Shown here: positions 1 to 8,232 of the stretch, one piece after another
Position numbering within the stretch: position 1 is the stretch's first letter
How the letters are laid out: every line of letters starts with the position of its first letter
From: Verrucomicrobiaceae bacterium
GTDB lineage: Bacteria; Verrucomicrobiota; Verrucomicrobiae; Verrucomicrobiales; Akkermansiaceae
Reading direction: 5' to 3'
Assembly (NCBI GenBank): GCA_947372405.1
Contig: CANBTO010000049.1
Location: 1 to 15,761, forward strand
Length of the DNA stretch: 15,761 nt
Position numbers and translations under genes: made by a program
The notes under the pieces: model-generated
Databases searched by the model: none
Told to the model about the DNA's origin: nothing
Seen by the model: only the letters and a program-made list of their open reading frames with translations

Positions 1-279
1 GCGAATCGCCTGTCCTGCGAATTCCTGCCCGATGCACTGGTGAAAGTCCGCCAGACCGAGGAATTGAAATCCGTCTTCGATCTCGCACAGCGCGAGAAAC
101 TTCTTCATGGAGCCTTCCGAGCCATCCCCCAATTGCTGGAGGGCTTGGATGTCCTGTTGCTCGACGATCTCTTCCGCTCCGGTGCCACCCTCGCCGAAGC
201 GGCCCGCGAGATTCTCGAAAACGGGCGTGCGAAATCCCTCGTGGCCGTTACACTCACAAGGACACGCAGCAACCGATGA
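1..279 (+). CDS. ComF-like phosphoribosyltransferase, C-terminal part (5' end outside window)
   Basis: The reading frame is open from the first base of the window to the TGA at 277-279, so only the last 92 residues are present. The PRPP-binding loop of type I phosphoribosyltransferases is visible as LLLDDLFRSGATLAEA, where two acidic residues are followed by a small-residue turn, and the protein ends shortly after the strand LVAVTLTRTR. This layout matches the C-terminus of ComF/amidophosphoribosyltransferase-like proteins, which are linked to DNA uptake or to conflict systems. A GTG at 40 could in principle start a short protein, but coding-like sequence continues upstream of it. The stop overlaps the next start (ATGA), so the two genes are probably translationally coupled. 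The PRTase fold is fairly sure; the exact family and substrate are not. Confidence 0.72.
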   Translation, partial: ANRLSCEFLPDALVKVRQTEELKSVFDLAQREKLLHGAFRAIPQLLEGLDVLLLDDLFRSGATLAEAAREILENGRAKSLVAVTLTRTRSNR

Positions 280-827
280 ATACCGTTTTCATAGGAGGAT
301 CCCGGGACGTTTCACGTTTGAACGACGTGGTTTGCGCGCGGCTCCAGGCCATTCTTGACTCCGGGCTCGGCGTTTTCCTCGGCGATGCTAACGGAGCCGA
401 CAAAGCCGCCCAACGCTGGTTCGCGGAACGAGGCTTTCAAAAGATCACCGTCTTCCACTCGGGCTCCTCTCCGCGCAACAACCTCGGAAACTGGAAAACC
501 CGGACGATCATTCCGAAATCGAAGAAGAAGGATTTCTTCTATCACACCGCCAAGGACCTCGCGATGGCCGAGGAGGCCGATTATGGCTTCATGCTCTGGG
601 ACGGCGTGAGCAAGGGCACCCTCAACAACATCCTCAACCTCTTGGAGCGGGGCAAGAAAGTCGTCGTCTATTTCAGTCCCGCCAAGGAGTGCCTTACCCT
701 CCGCCAGATGTCCGATGTAATCCTGTTGTTGGAACACTGCCCAAGGGCGGCCATGGAAGAATTCAAGTCTAAGATCGACCTCGCAGCTAGAATCGCCCAA
801 CCCCAGGCCAGACTCAATCTGGTTTAA
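276..827 (+). CDS. SLOG/Rossmann-fold nucleotide-binding protein
   Basis: This 183-residue protein starts at an ATG that overlaps the upstream stop by four bases. It opens with a beta strand and loop, MNTVFIGGSRDVS, has GDANGADKAA near residue 38, and a C-terminal FMLWDGVSKGTLNNI segment near residue 108. A G-D/A-x-G-A-D loop with a later D/W-x-G-x-S-x-G-T motif is the hallmark of the SLOG superfamily, which binds nucleotide-derived ligands (relatives include DprA, the LOG family and DUF2493 proteins). Between these lies a basic stretch (KSKKKDFFYH). No catalytic role can be read from the sequence. Coupling to a phosphoribosyltransferase suggests a shared nucleotide-linked ligand or product, and the following nuclease gene suggests a DNA-related or defence role; both points are inference. 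Confidence 0.7.
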   Translation: MNTVFIGGSRDVSRLNDVVCARLQAILDSGLGVFLGDANGADKAAQRWFAERGFQKITVFHSGSSPRNNLGNWKTRTIIPKSKKKDFFYHTAKDLAMAEEADYGFMLWDGVSKGTLNNILNLLERGKKVVVYFSPAKECLTLRQMSDVILLLEHCPRAAMEEFKSKIDLAARIAQPQARLNLV

Positions 828-841
828 AACGGATTAAAATC

Positions 842-1501
842 ATGTCAATCGACGCTCAAAAAGTCCGGAAACATTTGGCCGCCAGCCCGCGGGTGAATCA
901 GTTTAAGGAGCGAATGCAAAGCGTATCCGCGATCACCGACAAGTGGGGACTGCTCCGCCAAATATACATGGAGAAGATGCCTGAGATTTGGGAAACCTCC
1001 GAATCGAATCCCTTGGGACAGATCGACCCATACTTCGTGGATTGGGCATTAGAGTTCACTCCGATTGAGAAGCAGGCGTGGCATTCGATTCGATCTCGGG
1101 GCGTGCCGATGTATCCCCAGTTTCCTCTGTTTCACTACTTTGTGGATTTTGCGAATCCCTTCCACCGTGTTGGTCTCGAACTCGACGGTAAGGTATGGCA
1201 CGATGAGAAGAATGATCGGGAGCGGGATCAAAAATTAGCAGAGTTCGGTTGGCGCATATTTCGAGTGCCGGGTAGGGAAGCCATGGCGCAGTTTGAAGAG
1301 CCCGTAGTAGTCGCCGAACGGGGCGGATCAGAACAAGCCCAAAAAAATGCATTAGAGCATTGGCTGTTAAACACTTGCGATGGAGTCGTGGAATCGATTC
1401 ATCAAGTTTGCATTAGAAAGGAACCTGATGCTTACGGTGGGCTTGCGCTACAGTCTCTGGATGCTCACAGGCTTGCTCGTTTTGACCTCCTCGACCCATG
1501 A
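842..1501 (+). CDS. DUF559-like PD-(D/E)XK endonuclease
   Basis: This 219-residue protein starts 14 bases after the SLOG gene stop and has no strong Shine-Dalgarno sequence. The nuclease core lies at about residues 95-145: FVDFANP gives the metal-binding Asp, then GLELDGKVWHDEKNDRERD and a C-terminal GWRIFRVPG strand. This order (VDF, E-x-D-G-K/x-x-H, D-x-x-R, G-W-x-x-x-R) is typical of DUF559/Vsr-like restriction-fold nucleases. Residues 1-90 and 160-219 show no motif I recognise. Base use is clearly more AT-rich than in the flanking genes (ATT, AAA and ATTAG strings are common), which fits recent acquisition. The role (repair, defence or mobile-element function) is unknown. The fold call is fairly good, the function call weak. 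Confidence 0.68.
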   Translation: MSIDAQKVRKHLAASPRVNQFKERMQSVSAITDKWGLLRQIYMEKMPEIWETSESNPLGQIDPYFVDWALEFTPIEKQAWHSIRSRGVPMYPQFPLFHYFVDFANPFHRVGLELDGKVWHDEKNDRERDQKLAEFGWRIFRVPGREAMAQFEEPVVVAERGGSEQAQKNALEHWLLNTCDGVVESIHQVCIRKEPDAYGGLALQSLDAHRLARFDLLDP

Positions 1502-1866
1502 TCATGCAATGCCCGAAATATCGTGGAGGCCAAATCCGCTCCAGCGAGTTGTCGAACCGTGAATCTTAATTCGATCTCCCTCCTTTGATACAACTGTCCC
1601 GTAAGGGATGGAAATCTTCCGCGAGGTGGAACAGAACGAGCAAATCATCGACCGGATCGCCGCTGCGCAGCGGGAGGAGTTGGAGCAGGAGATCGTTGGC
1701 TTGCAGGCCGATGCGGAGCGGGCAGGGCAAGAAGCGCGGGAACTGGCAGGGGATGTGCCGTTTTAGAAGAAGAGTCGGAGCGGGCCGTTTTTGCTGACGC
1801 TGCGTCTGTCCACGGACGCTCCTTCGACGGACTGCGGCGGGACGCCACAGCCACGATAGTGGTCCT
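1502..1866. other. intergenic region without a confident gene
   Basis: These 365 bases separate the + strand nuclease from the 3' end of the - strand decaheme gene. They hold a short possible coding frame (1608-1766) and one arm of a palindromic element near 1829-1881. I see no tRNA, no convincing rho-independent terminator with a T-run for either flanking operon, and no clear promoter. Confidence 0.6.
1608..1766 (+). CDS. small hypothetical coiled-coil ORF or gene remnant
   Basis: An ATG at 1608 opens a 52-codon frame ending in TAG at 1764-1766. The product is rich in Glu, Gln, Arg and Ala with Ile/Leu spaced as in a coiled coil (IIDRIAAAQREELEQEIVGL). An in-frame TAA lies just upstream at 1602-1604, so the frame cannot be longer. 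A weak purine tract abuts the ATG, leaving little room for a ribosome site. The composition looks like real protein in this frame, and such helical pieces often occur at the ends of larger proteins such as restriction-modification subunits, so a decayed fragment is as likely as a live small gene. No family is recognised. Confidence 0.22.
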   Translation: MEIFREVEQNEQIIDRIAAAQREELEQEIVGLQADAERAGQEARELAGDVPF

Positions 1867-1881
1867 TCAGTGCCGCAGTCC
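1829..1881. repeat. REP-like imperfect palindrome with nested hairpin
   Basis: GGACTGCGGC at 1829-1838 is the exact reverse complement of GCCGCAGTCC at 1872-1881. Between the arms lies a second small hairpin, CCAC-GATA-GTGG, at 1851-1862. The element spans the stop codon of the - strand decaheme gene (1867-1869), so its right arm encodes the last residues of that protein. It has no T-run as a classical terminator would. It could act as a transcript-end stabiliser or be a copy of a dispersed extragenic palindrome; copy number cannot be judged from one window. Confidence 0.55.
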
Positions 1882-4800
1882 CTCGGGCTCCCTGCGTTGT
1901 CTCAAGCGGCCCCGATAGGGCGCGGGTTCATCCGGTTCCGCGGATTTCGGCGTGGTGAAACGAAGCGAGGGGACCAGGGTGTTGTTGAAGGCATCGAAGA
2001 GCGTGCCGTCCTTGCCGTGTTTCACGTCGGCGACCTTGTAAACCGAGCCATCTAACGATTTTCGATAAAAGGCTTTCATTTCATCGAGGCTGAGCGGGCC
2101 GGAGCCACGGCGTCCGAAGACGACGGTCTGGTTGCCGCTCTCATCGACGACACGGTCGCGGTCGAGACCGCGGGAGATGGTGACGGCCGCACCTTCGGTC
2201 GGATAGGTGGCGATGAGTTTCGGCTCGGGCTTGGGCGAGAATCCCATGTGGCCGGGCACGTTCTCCGGCGAGATCATCTGCAGGACACGCATGCCGTTGC
2301 GGCCGTCGGCGACGATCGCATACATCGAGGCGCTCACTGATCCGATCTGCACGTCACGCGCATCGTTGAGTTGTCCGTTGGCGGTGAAATGGCTGAGGAC
2401 GCGGGGTTTTCCGGGGTTCTTCACATCGATGATCGCAAGACCCGCTGAGCCATCTGCTACATACAGATAGGTGCGGGCGACATAAAGGCCGCCGGCATGA
2501 CCTAACGAAACGGACGCGCCCGAAACCGGCACGGGTTTTGCGGGATTGGAAACGTCGAAGACTTTCACGCCATCCGCATCGGTGACGAAGCAGTAATTCC
2601 ACTGCAAGGTGGATTGCTTGGCACCATGCAGGGCGGGGCCTGTGTATCCGCCTGCGAAGACCGGGGACTTCGGGTTCGATGCATCGACCACGGCAAGTCC
2701 GTGGGAGGTTGTGATATAGAGCCACTGTCCGGCCATCCAGGCATGGCGCGCGCCGTTGAGCATGCCGCCGGGATTGAAGGTGGCGGCGCGTTTGATGAAA
2801 TTGTTAGCCGGATTGCCATCCAACAGCGTGGCCACGTCCACCACGATCAGGCCTTCCTCGAGATCGGTCACGAAGGCATAACCATGATAGGAGGCGATGG
2901 GGCGCTCCTCGTTCTGCGGCAAGCGGTTGCGGTTGGGATCGTTGATCAGGGTGCTCGGCAGGGCCACGGAGGTGGCGTTGGCGGTTTTGATGAACGTGTC
3001 CTGGCCGAAGGGTGAGACCGGCGAGGTGGTAATGTGCTCTGAGAAATTCTTGTTATCGATGTCCGCGACGTCGAAGACTCCGAAACCGTTTTTCCCGAGA
3101 GCGGCGTAGAGGTATTCCCCGCGCATCTGCAAATCGAGCACGCCGCCTTTGGCGTGATGTTCATAGGCTGTTTTCAGGATCGAGTGGTTCGCAAGGTGCT
3201 GCTTGTAGTTGTCCGGATAGGCGAGCCGGTGGAGGTGGCTGCCGATCGCGGCCTGCGGTTCGGTGCGTTCGGTCCACGCGACACCGGACAGCCCGTGGTC
3301 ATCGGTGCCGACATAGCTGTACCTGCCGAAGAAGTTGACCGTACCCGTGCCGAAGCCGAGGAGCTGGGTCATGATCGCGTTGTTGTCATTGGCTTGTGAG
3401 ACGTGGCAGTCCGTGCAGTTCTTCGTGGTGCCGACGCCGCTGGTGGTGTGCGCGAAATGCGGGTTGAAGGCCTGGCCCGAATATCCCTCGGCGGAGACGG
3501 TTTGCTGCTGGCTGTAGAATTGTTCGCGGTTCACTCCTTGGGAGCCGACCAACATGGCGCTGGACGAGCGCAACACAGCCAGGCGCTTTCCTTTGACCGT
3601 GCTGTCCCTGCCTAACATGAATACATCGTCGCGGACCACCTGCGGATTGTAGGAGCTGAAATTCCGGGTGGTGGTTCCTTCAAACTTGTTAGCCGCCATT
3701 TTGACGTTGGCCTCCATCGGGATGTGGCAGCCGAAACAACTGGTGGCCCACGCGGTGTGGCAGGTCTGGCAATCCATCTCCTGATTGCTGTGGGCGAGTT
3801 CCCTGGCACATTTTTTCGGATCATCGGGAACGCTTCCCCAGTTGGTTCCGTCGCGCCTCAGCGTTTTGGCGTAGGCGCTCATGACATTGTAGTGGTCGGA
3901 GCCGGGCGTAACGGTGTCGAGTGTCTGCGGCACTTCCCACTGGAGGTTCGGCTCCATTGAGGACTGCTGCATCAGCCTCTTGCCATCAGGGCTCCAAGTG
4001 AAACGAGGGCCGAACGGAGTGTTGCTTTCACGCAGATTGACGGGTTCGACCTTGCCGTCTTTGGTCAGGGTGCCGCCCTTGCCGGAGGTGACGAGAGTCG
4101 TATGGGTGCTGACTGTTCCGTGGCAGTCCACGCAGGTGATCGCAGTCTCCGCCCTTGGCTCGACATGCAGCAGGCCGTTGCCATGGGAATCGTTGAGGAA
4201 ATGGCAGTCCACGCACTGCATTCCCTTCGCGAGGTGGATGTCCTTCATGTGCACGGCCTTCTTGAACTTGTCCGGATCGTCGTGGGCGATCTTCTCGTCA
4301 TTCAGTGTGAGAAGGTTTCCTTCGCGGTCTTTTTTGAACACCGCGCGGAACACCCAGCCGTGGCCGTGGTAGTCGGCGAACTGGGTGTTTTTCAGCATGG
4401 GATTCAACTCGGCGGTTTTCTCCAGGAAATTGACGTTACCCCACAAGCCGCGCGCGGCGGCGGCTTCGGGATTCGCCCGCAGTGACTTCACCATTTCCTC
4501 GTCCGTCGGATTGTGCTGCTCCTTCGGATACATGAACTCGCCATCCGATTCCTGATCCCACCAGATATATCCCAGGAAAGGATTCACGAACAGGTTGCCT
4601 TGGTGCATGTGGCAGGTCATGCACTGGCTGGACGGGATGCTGCGGGTGAACTTGTGTGCGATGGGATGGCCCTTCTCCTTCTTGGAAATCATCGGGTCCG
4701 GATTGAACGACAGGCCCTGGTTGCCATACGCGCTGTACCAGCCGGAGTTCGATGGCGACCTGTCGTTCGCATAAACGACGTGGCAGGCGGTGCAACCGCT

Positions 4801-5745
4801 GGAGCGGTAATCGCCCGGGCGGTTGTTAGATCCGAAGAAGTCGAGCAGCGGATCGTGCAGGCGGGTTTTATGCGCGCCGATGACGACGGGATCGACCCGT
4901 GAGGCGGTCCCAAGCCCGCGCTCACCGAGGCGGCGGAAGGGTTTGCCCGGCGGCTCGTTGGGATCGGGGTTGCCGAGTTCTCCCAGCTTGGTTCCACCTT
5001 TTTCGAAGATCCGGAAGATGTTGCCCGTCTGCGCGACGTTGAAGCGCGGCAGGGGAAAGATCTCATCCACGATGCCCATGGATTTTTGCATCTCCGGCGT
5101 GACCTTGACCGGACTCTTCAGTGCCAGAGGGACTCCATTGGCTCCGTAGGCCTGGCCGAATATCGAATCCTTCACCGGATAGGAACCGTTGTTGTAGGCC
5201 GCCGCGCCCCACAGCATCGCGCCGTGTCGCATCATGCTGTGATCGACGTGATCGACGGACTCCGCATGGCAGTCGCCACAGGTTTTCTTCGCCACGCGCA
5301 GGTCGCCCGGGTTGACGAACTGGATGAACTCCGGTGACTCATGATTGAGCAGCACGGTGCTGTCGCTCGGGTTCGCGGAGCTTTCAAAGAACACGGGATT
5401 GCGCGGCGTCGGGTGCGCCTGACGCATCGTCAGGCCCGGCGTGGGATCGCCTCCGTGGCAGTCCGTGCAACCGAGGCGGACGAATTCACTGCCGTGCGGA
5501 TCCTTCGAGTTCTCGTGACAGCCGATGCAGCCGCGGCTTTTCCGCATCACCGCCTCTTTGGACTGGTCGAACTTGTTAGGTTTCGGGATGGCCGCGCCGC
5601 CGCCTGAAGTGGATTCCGTGGCGGCGACCGGCGGGCCGAAGATGCTGCCGTCCCCCGTGGCCGCCTGCTGGGCATGACCTGACAAAGTCAGTCCGCCGGC
5701 GACCAATGCGCAAGCGATGCGTGGATGGATCGTGAATCGGATCAT
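1867..5745 (-). CDS. decaheme c-type cytochrome with C-terminal LVIVD beta-propeller
   Basis: This 1292-residue protein begins with a Sec signal peptide (hydrophobic core near residues 10-23, likely cleavage after GHA at 25). Ten CXXCH heme sites are visible, with first cysteines near 73, 93, 156, 318, 375, 511, 538, 659, 670 and 777. From about residue 870 to 1160 there are six LVIVD-type strands, such as GLAVVDASNPKSPV and GLAIIDVKNPGKPR, which normally build a beta-propeller. A further 130 residues follow without motifs. The ATG lies two bases after the porin stop, so the protein is co-produced with the porin. The likely place is the outer side of the porin, as terminal extracellular donor or acceptor, by analogy with porin-cytochrome complexes. 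There is no lipobox, so surface attachment would be by protein contact. The final residues EPEGLRH are encoded by a palindromic element. Cytochrome identity is very sure; substrate and location are inferred. Confidence 0.9.
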   Translation of the reverse strand: MIRFTIHPRIACALVAGGLTLSGHAQQAATGDGSIFGPPVAATESTSGGGAAIPKPNKFDQSKEAVMRKSRGCIGCHENSKDPHGSEFVRLGCTDCHGGDPTPGLTMRQAHPTPRNPVFFESSANPSDSTVLLNHESPEFIQFVNPGDLRVAKKTCGDCHAESVDHVDHSMMRHGAMLWGAAAYNNGSYPVKDSIFGQAYGANGVPLALKSPVKVTPEMQKSMGIVDEIFPLPRFNVAQTGNIFRIFEKGGTKLGELGNPDPNEPPGKPFRRLGERGLGTASRVDPVVIGAHKTRLHDPLLDFFGSNNRPGDYRSSGCTACHVVYANDRSPSNSGWYSAYGNQGLSFNPDPMISKKEKGHPIAHKFTRSIPSSQCMTCHMHQGNLFVNPFLGYIWWDQESDGEFMYPKEQHNPTDEEMVKSLRANPEAAAARGLWGNVNFLEKTAELNPMLKNTQFADYHGHGWVFRAVFKKDREGNLLTLNDEKIAHDDPDKFKKAVHMKDIHLAKGMQCVDCHFLNDSHGNGLLHVEPRAETAITCVDCHGTVSTHTTLVTSGKGGTLTKDGKVEPVNLRESNTPFGPRFTWSPDGKRLMQQSSMEPNLQWEVPQTLDTVTPGSDHYNVMSAYAKTLRRDGTNWGSVPDDPKKCARELAHSNQEMDCQTCHTAWATSCFGCHIPMEANVKMAANKFEGTTTRNFSSYNPQVVRDDVFMLGRDSTVKGKRLAVLRSSSAMLVGSQGVNREQFYSQQQTVSAEGYSGQAFNPHFAHTTSGVGTTKNCTDCHVSQANDNNAIMTQLLGFGTGTVNFFGRYSYVGTDDHGLSGVAWTERTEPQAAIGSHLHRLAYPDNYKQHLANHSILKTAYEHHAKGGVLDLQMRGEYLYAALGKNGFGVFDVADIDNKNFSEHITTSPVSPFGQDTFIKTANATSVALPSTLINDPNRNRLPQNEERPIASYHGYAFVTDLEEGLIVVDVATLLDGNPANNFIKRAATFNPGGMLNGARHAWMAGQWLYITTSHGLAVVDASNPKSPVFAGGYTGPALHGAKQSTLQWNYCFVTDADGVKVFDVSNPAKPVPVSGASVSLGHAGGLYVARTYLYVADGSAGLAIIDVKNPGKPRVLSHFTANGQLNDARDVQIGSVSASMYAIVADGRNGMRVLQMISPENVPGHMGFSPKPEPKLIATYPTEGAAVTISRGLDRDRVVDESGNQTVVFGRRGSGPLSLDEMKAFYRKSLDGSVYKVADVKHGKDGTLFDAFNNTLVPSLRFTTPKSAEPDEPAPYRGRLRQRREPEGLRH

Positions 5746-5747
5746 TG

Positions 5748-8207
5748 TCAGAAAGTCATGGTTGCAGAGAGGAAACCGCTGTAAAGGACATCCGCCACAT
5801 CCGGAGAATTCGAGGGCGAGTAGCTTCCCACGTTGGCGTCACCGTTGCTGTAGATATCCTTGAAGCCCGCGCCGGGGAACAACATTCCCATCCCGACATT
5901 GAGTTTCAGGTTGTCCGTGAGGAAGGGTCGGTATTCGACTCCGAAGCTGAGATCCCATCCGATTTCCCGGTTGATGTTGTTGGTGAGGAGCGCCGAGGAG
6001 ATGGCGTCCGTGTTCATGAACAGAAGGTAGTTCAGGTTCGCGAATGCCTTAAGCCGGGGCGTGAGCTCCCATTCCTCGCCGAGGCCCGCGATGAAGACGC
6101 CCGGGTTGACGAAATTCGACTGGCCGAGAAACTTGTTGGAACTCAGTTCCGGAATCAGGCTCAGGCGCTGCTTGAGGGCGACCGCGGATCCGCCCAGATT
6201 CATTCCCTGGTTCTGCCAGTAACTGAACGGCCCGATGAAGTTCGGATTGTCCACGATGGCATCCCAGCCAGTTGCTTTGTTGTCGGTAGCGTCGCCGTCT
6301 CCCGAGGCGCAGAACAGGGTGAACTTGTGGCGCATCCAGTCGGTGTCCACGGAGACTTCCATGGCCGCCATCCACGCGCTGATGTCCACCGAGTGTCCGG
6401 CGATGCCGTTCAGGTCGTCGCGGCCGAACACATGATAGAGCGAGTGGCTGATGTTCGCACGGCCAATGTGGCCTTCGCCGTTCCAGCCGAGATAATAGGC
6501 TTGGAGATCGTGAGGGGCGACAGTGCCGATGGGTGACGGGCGGACGATGTTGCCCGCGCTGTCATAGACCAGACCGCTGTTGCTGCCATTGTCCCAGTTG
6601 GCGAGGAAGCTGAATTCGGTGGTGTAGCCTTCGAAAAGGAAATCCTGCACATAAATGTTGGCGACGAAGACATCCTGGTTTCGGTCATTGAAGGTGTTCA
6701 GATCGGAAAACGAATCTTTCTCGAAGAGATCGAACAATGCCAGATTGTATTGGATGCGGTTCTTCTGGAGGTTTCCGAACAGACGGTATCCCCAGTTGGA
6801 GTCATAAAACACATGGCCGCGGAAATCCGCGTTGAACGGCTGGGTGCCGACACGCAGCGCCGCAAAGTCGTAATTCTCCGATAGATCGAGCAAATGGGTT
6901 TCCAGAAAGCACTGCTGCAATCCGACATAGTCTTCATATCGCTCGGTCGCCCTCGTGTTGTGGAAGTCCGAGTTGGCGGGAAAGAGCATGGGATCGAGAA
7001 ACCCACCGACATCGCCTGGTTTTCTGATGACGGGATACGGATCGATGCCGACGGTCGAATGATCAAGCCCGCGCGGGTCGGGCGAGACCACGTTGGTTTC
7101 ATATCCCGAGATATAATTGGTGTTGAAAACAGGCTGGATGCGGAACAACCACTCCACCGGTTTAAACGTGGTTTCTCCTTTGAAAATATCGAAGATCAGA
7201 CTGGTGTCCGTATTGATGACGGTCTGGTCGCCCTTGCCGAAGAATTCCGCGCTTGAAGGCCGCGCGCTGCTGACTGACGAGGGAACCGGAATTTCGTGGG
7301 CCTCGAAGGTGGTGGAGTTTTTGAAGGTGAGCGAGGCGAAAATGTCCTGCCCGATGACCGGAACATCTCCCTTGAACACGCTCTGATAGTAGGGGTGCCA
7401 GAGGTATGGCGTGTGTCTCTCGTAAGGAGTCTCGGCAACCTGGTCATCCAGGTAGCGGTTCCACACGCCGGTCGCGATGCGGTAGCGGTCCTCGATGGCG
7501 ACGCTGTTAGGCGGATCCTCGGCAGGTTCGTAATGTCCCGCGTGCCAGTTATCGGAGATGCGCTTCTCGTAGCGGACTCCTTTGCGTGGCAAGACCATGG
7601 ATTCACCTATGTCCGGTTGGTAACGCTCCGGCGGTTCCTCTCCCTGGACCATTTCGGTCTCGATATGGCGTTGCTCCAGTCCTTTGCGCGGCAGGAGCAG
7701 ATCTTCCGGAATGTCAGGGACGTATGCGGGAGATTCTTTCGGCATCCCCGCATCCCGGCTGAAAAACCGGTCGTCGCGGGCGTCCGGATCATCCTTGAAA
7801 AAGCGGCCGATCCCCAGTGGGTTATTCTCCTTGCCAGCGAGCGCGCCGGTTTTTCCGGGCGCCACGTTTTTTCCTGCGCCGTTCGTTCCCATGCCGGGAT
7901 CAGGATTGAACTGCGCGGGCGGCTGCAAGGAATCCTTGTCGATCGTGGTCTCTTCCTTGATTTCAAAAACCGGAAGGCGTGGTTCCTGCGCGGGGTTCAA
8001 GCTTGGATCGGGCGAGAAAGAGTCCGGGCTCAGCGGCAGGGTTTCGGCCGGAACCTGCTGCGCGGTCAGGCGATCCGGAGGCTGCTCGCCTTTCTCCACA
8101 TCCCATTCGGGCGTGCGCTCAAGTGGCGGCTGATAACAGGTCGTCAGCAGGACGCAGGAGGATGCGGCCACAAGGCGACTGACTGTTCCGAAAAATCCGC
8201 GGCTCAT
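5748..8207 (-). CDS. outer-membrane beta-barrel porin of a porin-multiheme cytochrome system
   Basis: This 819-residue protein has a signal peptide of about 24 residues ending at Cys24 in the context LLTTC, an imperfect lipobox. Residues 25 to about 280 are rich in Pro, Glu and Asp, and carry a short duplicated motif Y-x-P-D-I-x-E-x3-L-P-R-K-G at about 162-177 and 196-211. From about 288 onward the sequence alternates aromatic and polar residues like beta strands, and the protein ends in ATMTF with the terminal Phe typical of outer-membrane barrels. It sits between a tetraheme and a decaheme cytochrome, with 25 and 2 base gaps, so it is best read as the sheath letting heme proteins meet across the outer membrane. 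A purine-rich GGAAG about 12 bases upstream of the ATG may serve as ribosome site. No family name can be given safely; other porin roles are less likely because of the neighbours. Confidence 0.78.
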   Translation of the reverse strand: MSRGFFGTVSRLVAASSCVLLTTCYQPPLERTPEWDVEKGEQPPDRLTAQQVPAETLPLSPDSFSPDPSLNPAQEPRLPVFEIKEETTIDKDSLQPPAQFNPDPGMGTNGAGKNVAPGKTGALAGKENNPLGIGRFFKDDPDARDDRFFSRDAGMPKESPAYVPDIPEDLLLPRKGLEQRHIETEMVQGEEPPERYQPDIGESMVLPRKGVRYEKRISDNWHAGHYEPAEDPPNSVAIEDRYRIATGVWNRYLDDQVAETPYERHTPYLWHPYYQSVFKGDVPVIGQDIFASLTFKNSTTFEAHEIPVPSSVSSARPSSAEFFGKGDQTVINTDTSLIFDIFKGETTFKPVEWLFRIQPVFNTNYISGYETNVVSPDPRGLDHSTVGIDPYPVIRKPGDVGGFLDPMLFPANSDFHNTRATERYEDYVGLQQCFLETHLLDLSENYDFAALRVGTQPFNADFRGHVFYDSNWGYRLFGNLQKNRIQYNLALFDLFEKDSFSDLNTFNDRNQDVFVANIYVQDFLFEGYTTEFSFLANWDNGSNSGLVYDSAGNIVRPSPIGTVAPHDLQAYYLGWNGEGHIGRANISHSLYHVFGRDDLNGIAGHSVDISAWMAAMEVSVDTDWMRHKFTLFCASGDGDATDNKATGWDAIVDNPNFIGPFSYWQNQGMNLGGSAVALKQRLSLIPELSSNKFLGQSNFVNPGVFIAGLGEEWELTPRLKAFANLNYLLFMNTDAISSALLTNNINREIGWDLSFGVEYRPFLTDNLKLNVGMGMLFPGAGFKDIYSNGDANVGSYSPSNSPDVADVLYSGFLSATMTF
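7575..7724 (-). repeat. duplicated Y-x-PDI-x-E-x3-LPRKG motif within porin N-terminal region
   Basis: Two copies of a 16-residue motif lie in the periplasmic-like N-terminal part of the porin, at residues 162-177 (7677-7724) and 196-211 (7575-7622). Both share Y-x-P-D-I-x-E and L-P-R-K-G followed by Leu or Val. The copies differ in the remaining residues, so the duplication is old and probably kept for binding a partner. Confidence 0.6.
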
Positions 8208-8232
8208 GGGTTCGGGACTTCCATGTTAGAAA

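Noticed and set aside
1380..1562. Overlapping + strand ORF at the end of the nuclease gene
   Set aside because: It lies in a different frame inside the nuclease coding region and shows no motif or ribosome site.
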